Source: Methanolapillus africanus (GTDB lineage: Archaea > Halobacteriota > Methanosarcinia > Methanosarcinales > Methanosarcinaceae). From it: a DNA stretch of 64,000 nucleotides. How positions within the stretch are numbered: position 1 is the first letter of the stretch; each line of letters opens with the position of its first letter. Where the stretch lies: assembly GCF_032714475.1 (NCBI RefSeq), contig NZ_JAWDKD010000007.1, forward strand, positions 1 to 64,000, given 5' to 3'. A program made the translations under genes and the position numbers. The notes beneath the pieces are model-generated. The model did no database searches, was not told where the DNA came from, and worked only from the letters and a program-made list of their open reading frames with translations. Positions 1 to 8,997 of this stretch are shown piece by piece.

Positions 1-2
1 AT

Positions 3-281
3 AACTGGCACGGATATGATGGATTGGTTGATGTGGGATATGATAAACACTATCGTGTGGACCATGGCAAAGATGAATTTGTCAATGGAAAATCCCATAT
101 TAATGGGATTGAAGGATTCTGGGGTTTTTCTAAAACCAGAATGAGTAAGTACAGAGGGATTGATAAAAGGTATTTTAATCTTTACTTAAAAGAATGTGAA
201 TTTAGGTACAATTATAGGAATGAGAATTTATATCTGAAAATCCTGGAAATTATCAGAGAAAATCCTCTATTCTTATCATGA
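3..281 (+). CDS. IS1595-family (ISXO2-like) transposase, C-terminal fragment
   Basis: The reading frame is open from the window edge, so only the C-terminal part of the protein is visible. The stretch reading NWHGYDGLVDVGYDKHYRV and then KSHINGIEGFWGFSKTRM matches my memory of the end of the DDE transposase domain of IS1595/ISXO2-like elements. In that family, HINGIE..WG/SFAK carries the final acidic catalytic residue, here the E of NGIE. The frame ends in TGA. Such transposases cut and paste their own element. I cannot see the 5' end or the left inverted repeat, so I cannot say whether the element is intact. It converges on the GLUG gene, with a hairpin between them. Confidence 0.8.
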   Translation, partial: NWHGYDGLVDVGYDKHYRVDHGKDEFVNGKSHINGIEGFWGFSKTRMSKYRGIDKRYFNLYLKECEFRYNYRNENLYLKILEIIRENPLFLS

Positions 282-300
282 CCCAAAGGAAAAAATGAAA

Positions 301-319
301 ACGAAGATTTGATCTTCGT
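301..319. terminator. hairpin between convergent genes
   Basis: ACGAAGAT and ATCTTCGT form a perfect 8-bp stem around a TTG loop, followed on the plus strand by CTTCAATTTTT. It lies between the transposase stop and the GLUG-gene stop, where it could end transcription from either side. Confidence 0.45.
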
Positions 320-328
320 CTTCAATTT

Positions 329-3300
329 TTAAATTTGCCAGGCCAGAATTGGGTATTCCGAATCTTTGATCGTCCACGGTTCACCGTTTTCGTCTTGATA
401 AAATCCCCAGCCGATGGATCCATAGAAGGTTTTAGATTTTGCGTTCTCGTTGGTGATGGACTTACCATCCAATTTTCTTGCCTCTTTTTCATTAAAAGAT
501 GAATTGTCCAAACTATCCAACGCATAATTGCCGGAACCCAACGTCGAAAATGAAGACACTTCCGACACATTTCCGACAATCCGGTGGAAATCTCCGACAA
601 TACTGCCGGTATCTGAAATTATGGAATTCAATGCCGTGGAATTGCTGATGGTACTGTTGTTGCTCATTCCGACCAAGCCGCCGATGTTCGATTGACCGGA
701 GACCGCACCGGAGGCGTAACAGTTGTCAACCGACGATTGGTTGGTCACGGTTCCGGCCGGATTGCTGCTTTTTTGCATACGGCCGACCAAACCGCCGACA
801 TCCGCGCTGCCGTTGACGCTTCCGGTTGAATAACAATCCGAAATCTTCGTTCCGTTCATGTCGCCGATCAAACCGCCGACTTCTGTTGTTCCATTGACGG
901 CAGATGATGAATAGGAGCGGTTGACATTGATTGAACTTCCGTCTGTGGAGGCGGAACTGCCGACAAGACCGCCGACAAACATTGTTCCGTTAACAGTTCC
1001 TTTTTCCGAACTTGAATTCGTGATAGATCCATTCGTACCCAACACACCAACAAGACCGCCAACGAAGGAATAGCCGTTCACTGTGTTGTTGAAAGCGGTG
1101 ACGCTGTTCAGCAATCCGTAATTGCTTCCGGCAAAACCGCCGACGTTCTGGAAAGTACCGGTGACCGTTGTGTTTTCGGACCGGCTGCCGGAAATGTTGC
1201 CGCCGTTTTTGCCGGTAAAGCCGCCGATATCTATAGATGTGCCGCCGGAATTGGAAACCGTCGCATTGCTGACGGAAGAGCCGGAAATGTTACCGGTATT
1301 GTCGTTGCAGCCGGCAAAGCCGCCGACAAGATCAACGCCGGAGACGGTGACACTCGGACCGGAGACGGAACAATCGGAAACGGTTCCGTAAACATAACCG
1401 GCAAAACCGCCGACACTGTATAATCCGATAACGGAAGAACCGTTGTAAAATGAATAGGAGATGGATGACAAACGGCCTTGTTCGCCGATCAAACCGCCGA
1501 CATATCTGGCTTGCGGCGCATTGACAGTCACATTGGACGACGAATTTGTCACCGTGCTGTTGATGTCGGCCCGCCCGATGAGACCGCCGACGTTCAAGAC
1601 ATGGTCTTCGTTTAATGTCAGCGTGCCTTCAGTGGTACAATCATCGACAACACCGCCGCTGTAACCCAGCAAAACACCGATATTGGTCGATTTTTCCGCC
1701 GTCACGGTCGCGTTTGAGCTTGAATTTCTGACAGAGCCGAATTGACCGGAAATCGAATCGCGTCCCGAAAGACCGATGAGACCGCCGACATTTATGCTGT
1801 ATCCATAATTGGCGTTGTTGACGCCGGTCACTTGATTGCTTGACCTGACATTCGAAACGGAACCGGAGTTGTTGCCGATGAAACCTCCAACGTTTTCTTC
1901 ACCATAAACCTGGCCGGACGCATAAACGCTGTTCGGACCGGACGGATTTTCAAAGCCTGTGATGCTGACAATCTGGTTATGACCGATGAGACCGCCGACA
2001 TCTTTCTTTCCGGCGACGTTTCCGGTGGCATACACTTTGTTGTCAGCCGTTCCGGAAATGGACGCCGGGGAAGTGGAATACTTCGTATTGTTGCCGATCA
2101 GACCGCCGACGCCGGATCCGGCGGGTGCGTTGACGTTTCCGGTGGCATATGAATTGTAAATGAAAGCGTTTTCATTCAAACCGATCAAGCCGCCAGTGTT
2201 GTTTTGATAAAAACCAGCTTTGTAAATTCCGGTAACGGTTCCGCTCGCCGAGGAAGATGAAATCTCGCCGCCATTGTTGTTTCCAATCAAACCGCCGACG
2301 TCCGAGGTTCCGTTAACGGCGCCGGACGCTTTGGAGAAAGAAACAGGCCGGGTGGTATACCCGATCAAACCGCCGACTCTCATCAAGCCATCAACATTGC
2401 CCACCGCAACGGAATTTGAAATCGATCCGTTACTGAAACTGTTGCCGACCAGACCGCCGGCTGATGCATTTGTACCGGTGACGTTGCCGAATGCTTTCGT
2501 ATATGAAACTGTACCGTTCATTGTCCGGCCGATCAGGCCGCCGATGCTGTCATTACCTTTCACAGTTCCGTTTGCAAAAACGCTGTAATTGCCGCTGCCG
2601 TCAACAGAACCGGTAATATTTCCGGTGTTGTCGCCGACCAAGCCGCCGACAACGACGACTCCTGAGACATTGCCGCTTGCATAAACCCAATCGGAATCCG
2701 TCCCTGTAATCGTTCCGTCGACAGTGTTCCGGCCGATCAAACCGCCGACGGAATAATTGCCGAAAACGTCACCGGTTGCGTATGACGACGAGATTGAACC
2801 GTTGTTCAGGCCGATCAGACCACCGACGTCGTCTTCCGTTCCTGTGCCGACGGTGTTGATCGCACGGGAAAGAGAAACCGGACCGGTATTGTTGCCGATC
2901 AGGCCGCCGACCTGTCCACCACCGGAAACGATATTGCTTGAAGAAACCGTGGAAACGCTGCCTTCGTTACGACCGATCAGACCGCCGATTTGTTTGTTCG
3001 CCGTCAAATCGTTGAGTTTGTCATGTCCCGTCACAGTGCCGGTGGCGTAAATACTGTAAACGCCGCTGCTGACGGAACCGGTCACCGTACCGTTGTTTTT
3101 GTTGGAGCCGATCAAACCGCCGACTTCAGACTTACCGTCAACATTTCCGGTTGCATAAACCGGCTGAGCAGATGTTCCTGTAATCGGTGCAAAATTCGCG
3201 CCGATCAGACCGCCGGCTTTGCTTGCTTCCGGCGCGTTCACGGTGGATATTGAGGAAACGTTTGTCAAAACAAATGTTTTGTCGAACGGTTCGTTGGAAC

Positions 3301-6300
3301 CGATCAAACCGCCAATGCTGTGGCCGCTTCCTGAAACTGTAACTGTGCCGGCTGTTTTGGATGAACTGACGCCGCCTTTATTCATACCGACGAGACCGCC
3401 GACATAAGAATCACCAGTGACCGTCACCACGCCTGTTGCGTCGCCGACGTAAGAGTCGGAAATGGTTGACATTTTGGAAGAGGTGAGATTTTCGCCGTTG
3501 TTCAGACCAACCAAGCCGCCGACTTGCAGATCTCCCACTATGGAAGAGCCGCCTTCGACAAATGAATTTGTAATCGACGCCGGTTTGCGTCCTGAAGAGG
3601 GTGTGGAATCGACGCCTGAAACATTGTTTCGGCCGACAAGACCGCCGATGTTGTCGCCGTTTGGTAAACTGATTGTTCCGTTAAACGAAGAGGCGTTGAT
3701 GACGCCGCCGTCATTGGAACCGACAAGACCGCCGGCGTTTGACGGCTTAAGCGTGCCGGCTGTGTTTGACGTCAAAACCGCCGTGGACCGGGTGTTGTTT
3801 ATCGTTCCGGCGTTGATGCCGGCAAGACCGCCAAACATGCCTTGACCCGTCACCGTTGCGGACGAATCGGAATCGGAAATGTTGCCGTTATTGTTTCCGA
3901 CAAGGCCGCCCGTGCCGGTTGAATGGGTGCCGCCGTTTACCGGCGTGACGCCGGTCACATTGTTTCCGGCATGGAGCGTCGACAGATTTTTGCCGTTAAA
4001 ACCAAACATTCCACCCGTGTTGATTGAACCTGAAACGTCGCCGTCAGCGTAAATGCTGTTCGTCGTGTCTGTGTTCACGAATCCGGTCCAATTCACATGG
4101 TTCAAACCAACGAGACCGCCGATTCCGCTGTTTCCGGTCACATCGCCGGTCGCATAAATTTTATTCGCGGCGGAACCGGTCATTGTTGAACTGCTTTCAT
4201 AATGGCCGACCAGACCGCCGACGCTGTAATTTCCAACGACGTTGCCCGTGGCGTACGCAGACTCAACCGGACCGTTGCTGTATCCGAGAAGACCGCCAAC
4301 CGCACTGCTTTTCGGAGCGCTGACATTGCTGTCTGAGGAAATATTAACATGTGTGACGGCAGCGGCGCTATTATAACCAATCAAACCGCCGATGCACATA
4401 TCGCTGCCGGAAGTACCGTTTCCGATCACATCGCCGTCGGCATAAGCATTCGTAATTGTGCCATTCACTTCAAGGCCGACCAAACCGCCGACATTGTTAT
4501 TTCCGGTTACTTTTCCGGACGCATGAGAGTACGAAATATTGCCGTCTTGACCATAGCCGACCAGACCGCCGACGTTTTTTGTTCCGTTCACTTGGCCGGA
4601 TGCATAAACCTTGTTGCTGTCCGTTCCCACAATATGACAAGCATTGCCGTGACCAACCAAACCGCCGATGTTGGTGTTTCCGGCCACGTTGCCGGTGGCG
4701 TAAGCATCGGAAATATTGCCGTTTTGCTCAAAACCGACGAGGCCGCCGACAAAATCATTTCCGGTCACGGCTCCGGTGGCGTTTGCCCCCGAAATCCGGC
4801 CATTAAAATTCCAACCAATCAAACCGCCGACAGATTTCTGACCGCTGATCGCGCCCGTCGCGTTTGAAGATGAAATTTGACCGCCGGAACTATACCCGAT
4901 CAAACCGCCAACGTCTTCTGTTCCGTTCACTTGGCCGGTTGCAAATGAACCGGATGTGCTGCCGGATAGGGAACAACCAATCAAACCGCCGACATATTTT
5001 GTTCCGTTGACGGTTCCGGTTGCGCTTGAAGATGAAACTGACCCCTTGTTGTTTCCGAGCAAACCGCCGACATAATCTGTTCCGTTGACATTGCCGGACG
5101 CGTTGCTTCCGGTAATGGAAACGGTTTTCGATCCATTGGAGAAATTGCCGATCAGACCGCCGGTTATGTTGTTTCCTTGAACGTTTCCTTCCGCCAGGGA
5201 TGCGGAAACGTTGCTTCCCAAACAGAAACCGATCAGACCGCCGGTATTGTTGCCGCTTGCGGTGACCGTTCCGTTGGCTTTGGCGTTGGAAATGCTGCTG
5301 TTGTCATTGTAACCGATCAAACCGCCGACCTCGGTTTTACCGGTGACAGCACCCGCTGCATAAATCAAATGGGATGACGTGCCGTCCAAATCGGATTGGT
5401 TGTTCCGTCCGATGAGGCCGCCGACACCCGAACTGTTGTTGGCCTCAACCGTCATCGTTGAGGAAACGTTTGAAACGCGCCCGACGTTGTTGTGACCGAT
5501 GGCGCCGCCGAATATCGACGAACTGACGCCGCTGTCTTTGATGGTGCCGCCGGTTGCAGAGGAATTGTTGACCGACGACGTACCGCCGTTATTGAGACCA
5601 ATGAGACCGCCGACTATACCGTTTCCGGTGACGGTTCCGGATGTAAATTGAGAATCATCAACTGAATTTTCATTTCTGCCGACAAGACCGCCGACATTGG
5701 ACATTCCGGCCAATGTGACGCCGGAAGAGCCGTATGTTGCTTTTGAAACCGGCATGACGTTGTATCCGATGACGCCGCCGACATTTTCGGCTGTGAGCGC
5801 GTTGACCGTTGCGGTTGACGTCACATTGGAAATGTTGGCGTTTGAATTCAGAGAGGCGTTGATTTGGGTCAAGCCGATGAGACCGCCGACGCTTCCGGCG
5901 CCGGTTCCGGTCACAGTCACGGTTCCGCCGGATTTTGAATCGGAAACACTGCCGTAATCGTATCCAATCAAACCGCCGATGTTGAAGCCATTGTTTTCAG
6001 AAACGGTCACGGTTCCGGAAGATTCCGCGCCGGATATGTCTTTGAGGTTAAAGCCGATCAAACCGCCGACGTTGACTTTTCCGGTCACGCTGCCGGTTGC
6101 AACGGCGCCGGTGACGGAAGATCCGTTGTTGACGCCGATCAGGCCGCCGATGTTGTCTCCTTTCGGCGCGCTGACCGCTGCGCTTGAGGAAACGTCGGAC
6201 ATTTGGGCGTTTTGATGGTTCATGCCGATCAAACCGCCGACGCCTCTTGAATATGTTATGCCGGTCATGGCGTTATATTCAACCGGACTGGAAACCGTGC

Positions 6301-8146
6301 CGGAAGAGGTTGAGTTTGAAATGCTGCCGTCGTTAATGCCGATCAAACCGCCGACGGTTTCATTGCCGCTGACCGTTGTGCCGTTGTACAAAACATAATC
6401 CAGCGTTCCGTTGTTAAAGCCGGCGAAACCGCCGACCGCGTTGGACCCGGTGACATTTTTATTGATAAAAATCTCATTTCCAAGCGTTCCGCTGACGGTT
6501 CCGAGATTCTGTCCGATAAGGCCGCCGACATACGTGCTTTTGGGCGCCAAAACGTCGTTGGATATCGAAACATTGTCAAGCGTACCGTGAATGTCGTTCG
6601 TTCCGGCAAAACCGCCGATGTAAGACGAGCCGTCCGACGGCTGAAGCGTCGCGTTGGCGGAAGCATAGGAAATTGAGCCGTTGTTTAGGCCGACAAAGCC
6701 GCCGATGCTGTTGTTTCCGGAAACGTTTGCCATCGTTTTAATCAAATTTGTGCCATCGCTACCGCTCACGGTGCCTTCATTCCGGCCGACCAAACCGCCG
6801 ACCGCCGTGTTGCCGTCAACTTGTCCGCCCACGGTTTGAATCGGCGTGATGGTTCCGAGCGTAATGGAACCGGAACTGAATCCGGCCAGTCCGCCCACGT
6901 TGTTGCTGTTGGACGCATGGACGGTGTTGTAAGAATAAGACGACGTGATGACGCCGGCGTCGCCGTTTTTGCCGACCAGGCCGCCGATGTTTTCATTGCC
7001 GTTTCCGGTACTGATCACGGTCCGGAGGCTGGTGAAACCGGAATTTGAAATGGTTCCGCCGTTGTTGCCGACCAAACCGCCGATGTTGTCGCCGGAACCG
7101 GTAACCGTTCCGCCGATTGTGACTGCGTGGTCAATGTTGCCGTGATTGTCGCCGACCAAGCTGCCCACATTGCCTTTTCCGGCAATCTGAAGTGAGCCGT
7201 CGAATTTCAAATTAATATTTTTGATTTCGGAACCTTGCGCTGTGACGCCGAAAATACCGATGTTGTCCGCGGTGGGTTCATCGATGTAGAATTTGGTGAG
7301 GTTACGGTTGTCGGCGTCAAACGTTCCGTTAAAAGCGTCGCCGGTTGCGTCTGTTCCGATCGGGTTCCAGCCGGTGTTGTCGCTGCCGGCGCGTTCGTGA
7401 ACGTTAACGCTCGCCAATCTGTTCCAGTCGGCCGGATATTCCAAATCTCCCGGTGTGTTCAACTGATAATATTGACCGGAACCGGATGTATTATTATAAT
7501 ATCTGAGGGCGTCGAATTGAACGATGTTGACCATCGTAAACGGTGTGGCTGAGCTGCCGTCTCCGGTTTCAAACGGATAGTTGACTTGTCCGGGGGTTCC
7601 TGTGCCGCCGTCGGAGATAATATATGTGTAAGATTGACCGCTGCCGGGGTTGTCCAATTTCAAGGGAGCGCCGCTCAAAGAAACGAGATACATGTTGGCG
7701 CCGGATGATGCGTATTGATAAGTTTCAACACTTGAAACAGTTCCGGTTCCGTTGTTCAACGGATCGTTGATATTTGTAAACTTGACCGTATTGATGTCGG
7801 ACGGATTTGAAAGAGCGGCGTCCGCCGTCATCAAAACGCGGAGCGTATCGGTTGTAGAATTATAATCGTAAAGTTCGGCCGTAAAATTGATTTCGGACGT
7901 CGGACCGGGGGGCGTCGGCGGATTGACCGGCGTTCCGTTGCCGCCGGGACTGACCGGAATACCGCCTTGTCCTTTATGAACATCAAGACCGGTGCCTGTT
8001 CCGGTGCTTGAGACCGAACAAGAATAGCAAGCGCAATCGTCTCTTTGAGATTTTTCACTCAAACACGTTGTGAAAAGGAGAATCAGCAATATCAGCAAAA
8101 GAATCAAAATTGCCGTTCTCAAATGAAATTTCTTTTTTGAATACAT
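329..8146 (-). CDS. giant GLUG-repeat surface protein
   Basis: This is a 2605-residue protein. A short basic start and a hydrophobic stretch (about residues 11-28, ending LLFTTC) should act as a signal peptide or N-terminal membrane anchor. A Ser/Gly/Thr/Pro-rich linker follows. From about residue 290 almost to the end it is built of dozens of degenerate units with the pattern GGLIGxNxGxIxxSxAxGxVxG, the GLUG motif, which is expected to form a parallel beta-solenoid. The C-terminus (GWGF..., then EYPILAWQI) is the usual closing module of such proteins. I see no C-terminal anchor. GLUG proteins are inferred to be adhesins or sheath-like surface proteins; a precise ligand cannot be read. It starts with ATG and ends with TAA. 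The DNA repeats within it make length variation by recombination likely. Confidence 0.85.
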   Translation of the reverse strand: MYSKKKFHLRTAILILLLILLILLFTTCLSEKSQRDDCACYSCSVSSTGTGTGLDVHKGQGGIPVSPGGNGTPVNPPTPPGPTSEINFTAELYDYNSTTDTLRVLMTADAALSNPSDINTVKFTNINDPLNNGTGTVSSVETYQYASSGANMYLVSLSGAPLKLDNPGSGQSYTYIISDGGTGTPGQVNYPFETGDGSSATPFTMVNIVQFDALRYYNNTSGSGQYYQLNTPGDLEYPADWNRLASVNVHERAGSDNTGWNPIGTDATGDAFNGTFDADNRNLTKFYIDEPTADNIGIFGVTAQGSEIKNINLKFDGSLQIAGKGNVGSLVGDNHGNIDHAVTIGGTVTGSGDNIGGLVGNNGGTISNSGFTSLRTVISTGNGNENIGGLVGKNGDAGVITSSYSYNTVHASNSNNVGGLAGFSSGSITLGTITPIQTVGGQVDGNTAVGGLVGRNEGTVSGSDGTNLIKTMANVSGNNSIGGFVGLNNGSISYASANATLQPSDGSSYIGGFAGTNDIHGTLDNVSISNDVLAPKSTYVGGLIGQNLGTVSGTLGNEIFINKNVTGSNAVGGFAGFNNGTLDYVLYNGTTVSGNETVGGLIGINDGSISNSTSSGTVSSPVEYNAMTGITYSRGVGGLIGMNHQNAQMSDVSSSAAVSAPKGDNIGGLIGVNNGSSVTGAVATGSVTGKVNVGGLIGFNLKDISGAESSGTVTVSENNGFNIGGLIGYDYGSVSDSKSGGTVTVTGTGAGSVGGLIGLTQINASLNSNANISNVTSTATVNALTAENVGGVIGYNVMPVSKATYGSSGVTLAGMSNVGGLVGRNENSVDDSQFTSGTVTGNGIVGGLIGLNNGGTSSVNNSSATGGTIKDSGVSSSIFGGAIGHNNVGRVSNVSSTMTVEANNSSGVGGLIGRNNQSDLDGTSSHLIYAAGAVTGKTEVGGLIGYNDNSSISNAKANGTVTASGNNTGGLIGFCLGSNVSASLAEGNVQGNNITGGLIGNFSNGSKTVSITGSNASGNVNGTDYVGGLLGNNKGSVSSSSATGTVNGTKYVGGLIGCSLSGSTSGSFATGQVNGTEDVGGLIGYSSGGQISSSNATGAISGQKSVGGLIGWNFNGRISGANATGAVTGNDFVGGLVGFEQNGNISDAYATGNVAGNTNIGGLVGHGNACHIVGTDSNKVYASGQVNGTKNVGGLVGYGQDGNISYSHASGKVTGNNNVGGLVGLEVNGTITNAYADGDVIGNGTSGSDMCIGGLIGYNSAAAVTHVNISSDSNVSAPKSSAVGGLLGYSNGPVESAYATGNVVGNYSVGGLVGHYESSSTMTGSAANKIYATGDVTGNSGIGGLVGLNHVNWTGFVNTDTTNSIYADGDVSGSINTGGMFGFNGKNLSTLHAGNNVTGVTPVNGGTHSTGTGGLVGNNNGNISDSDSSATVTGQGMFGGLAGINAGTINNTRSTAVLTSNTAGTLKPSNAGGLVGSNDGGVINASSFNGTISLPNGDNIGGLVGRNNVSGVDSTPSSGRKPASITNSFVEGGSSIVGDLQVGGLVGLNNGENLTSSKMSTISDSYVGDATGVVTVTGDSYVGGLVGMNKGGVSSSKTAGTVTVSGSGHSIGGLIGSNEPFDKTFVLTNVSSISTVNAPEASKAGGLIGANFAPITGTSAQPVYATGNVDGKSEVGGLIGSNKNNGTVTGSVSSGVYSIYATGTVTGHDKLNDLTANKQIGGLIGRNEGSVSTVSSSNIVSGGGQVGGLIGNNTGPVSLSRAINTVGTGTEDDVGGLIGLNNGSISSSYATGDVFGNYSVGGLIGRNTVDGTITGTDSDWVYASGNVSGVVVVGGLVGDNTGNITGSVDGSGNYSVFANGTVKGNDSIGGLIGRTMNGTVSYTKAFGNVTGTNASAGGLVGNSFSNGSISNSVAVGNVDGLMRVGGLIGYTTRPVSFSKASGAVNGTSDVGGLIGNNNGGEISSSSASGTVTGIYKAGFYQNNTGGLIGLNENAFIYNSYATGNVNAPAGSGVGGLIGNNTKYSTSPASISGTADNKVYATGNVAGKKDVGGLIGHNQIVSITGFENPSGPNSVYASGQVYGEENVGGFIGNNSGSVSNVRSSNQVTGVNNANYGYSINVGGLIGLSGRDSISGQFGSVRNSSSNATVTAEKSTNIGVLLGYSGGVVDDCTTEGTLTLNEDHVLNVGGLIGRADINSTVTNSSSNVTVNAPQARYVGGLIGEQGRLSSISYSFYNGSSVIGLYSVGGFAGYVYGTVSDCSVSGPSVTVSGVDLVGGFAGCNDNTGNISGSSVSNATVSNSGGTSIDIGGFTGKNGGNISGSRSENTTVTGTFQNVGGFAGSNYGLLNSVTAFNNTVNGYSFVGGLVGVLGTNGSITNSSSEKGTVNGTMFVGGLVGSSASTDGSSINVNRSYSSSAVNGTTEVGGLIGDMNGTKISDCYSTGSVNGSADVGGLVGRMQKSSNPAGTVTNQSSVDNCYASGAVSGQSNIGGLVGMSNNSTISNSTALNSIISDTGSIVGDFHRIVGNVSEVSSFSTLGSGNYALDSLDNSSFNEKEARKLDGKSITNENAKSKTFYGSIGWGFYQDENGEPWTIKDSEYPILAWQI

Positions 8147-8609
8147 ATAAGATTACTCAACCACTCATTTTTCCGTAGTCGTTTTTAGTCGTAATGACAA
8201 TCATCTTCAATAAAAACAATAATTAATTTATAAAATATCCTTAATGAGAATTAATTTCATTATATAGGTGAACGAATTATATAAAGATATGTTAATAATA
8301 AAATCATAAATTTATAGAATTGTTGAAAATATATTAATTGCCAAATAAATTGTGATTTTATATTAGACAGATCATAATAAAATCAATAAAACGACATCTG
8401 GCGACAACGCGTTTTTTAAACAACCCCATAAACATTATATTTTGAATATAATCATCTATTTCTCGAATATATATTGAGGAAGATACTTAAATCGGAAAGT
8501 TTCCGAAATGGAAATAGGTATCCATTTAGATACCTATATGTTTATATGAAAAACAAAAAGAGAGAAAATTTAGAAAGTGGATGTGGAAAATAAAAACAGA
8601 TCTCCTTTT
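8147..8609. other. AT-rich upstream region of the GLUG gene
   Basis: No gene is visible. On the minus strand a TATA-like stretch (plus-strand AATTTATAAAAT near 8225-8236) lies about 80 bp before the GLUG start and could be its promoter, which would leave a leader of roughly 55 nt. A second candidate is the TTATATAAAG near 8277-8286. The rest is AT-rich sequence without recognised structure. Confidence 0.3.
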
Positions 8610-8660
8610 TTGAAGATTCCGGAAAAATGGGCGCCGTAACGCGCGTGTGGCGGCGCAAAT
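8610..8660 (-). repeat. dispersed GCGCGTTAT element, copy 1
   Basis: On the minus strand the core reads CGCGCGTTACGGCG (8636-8649 complement), followed by a T-rich stretch and a TTCCGGAATCTTCAAAA tail. It is a diverged copy of the intergenic element found about twelve times in the window. It lies 3' of the thermosome gene in that gene's orientation. Confidence 0.6.
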
Positions 8661-8721
8661 CTAAAATAAAACGGAACCGGAACTAAAACAAACAGAATAA
8701 TATCAAAAACAGCAAAACAAA

Positions 8722-8930
8722 AATAACAACTCAAACGTAACAAACTCAAACGTAACAACTCAAAAATAACAACTCAAAAATAACAACTCAAACGTAACAA
8801 CTCAAACGTAACAACTCAAAAATAACAACTCAAAATAACAACTCAAAATAACAACTCAAAATAACAACTCAAAATAACAACTCAAAATAACAACTCAAAA
8901 TAACAACTCAAAATAACAACTCAAACGTAA
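8722..8930. repeat. short tandem repeat array, units of ~12-14 bp
   Basis: About sixteen consecutive units of AATAACAACTCAA or CGTAACAACTCAA make up this stretch. The two variants are mixed in the left half and nearly uniform in the right half. The array lies directly downstream of the thermosome terminator hairpin. It has no spacers, so it is not a CRISPR array. It encodes no plausible protein and is likely to vary in length. Confidence 0.9.
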
Positions 8931-8939
8931 AACCAAAAA

Positions 8940-8968
8940 AAAGGCGGCTCTTTGGAAGAGCCGCCTTT
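8940..8968 (-). terminator. thermosome gene terminator hairpin
   Basis: AAAGGCGGCTCTT pairs perfectly with AAGAGCCGCCTTT (13 bp) around a three-base loop. On the minus strand it lies 30 bp after the thermosome stop and is followed by TTTTTT, which resembles an intrinsic terminator. Confidence 0.8.
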
Positions 8969-8997
8969 GGTTTCGTTCAACAATCTTATTTTTCAAA

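Noticed and set aside
8722..8930. CRISPR array
   Set aside because: The units are contiguous, short and without unique spacers, and no cas genes are near. The same holds for 35778-35977.
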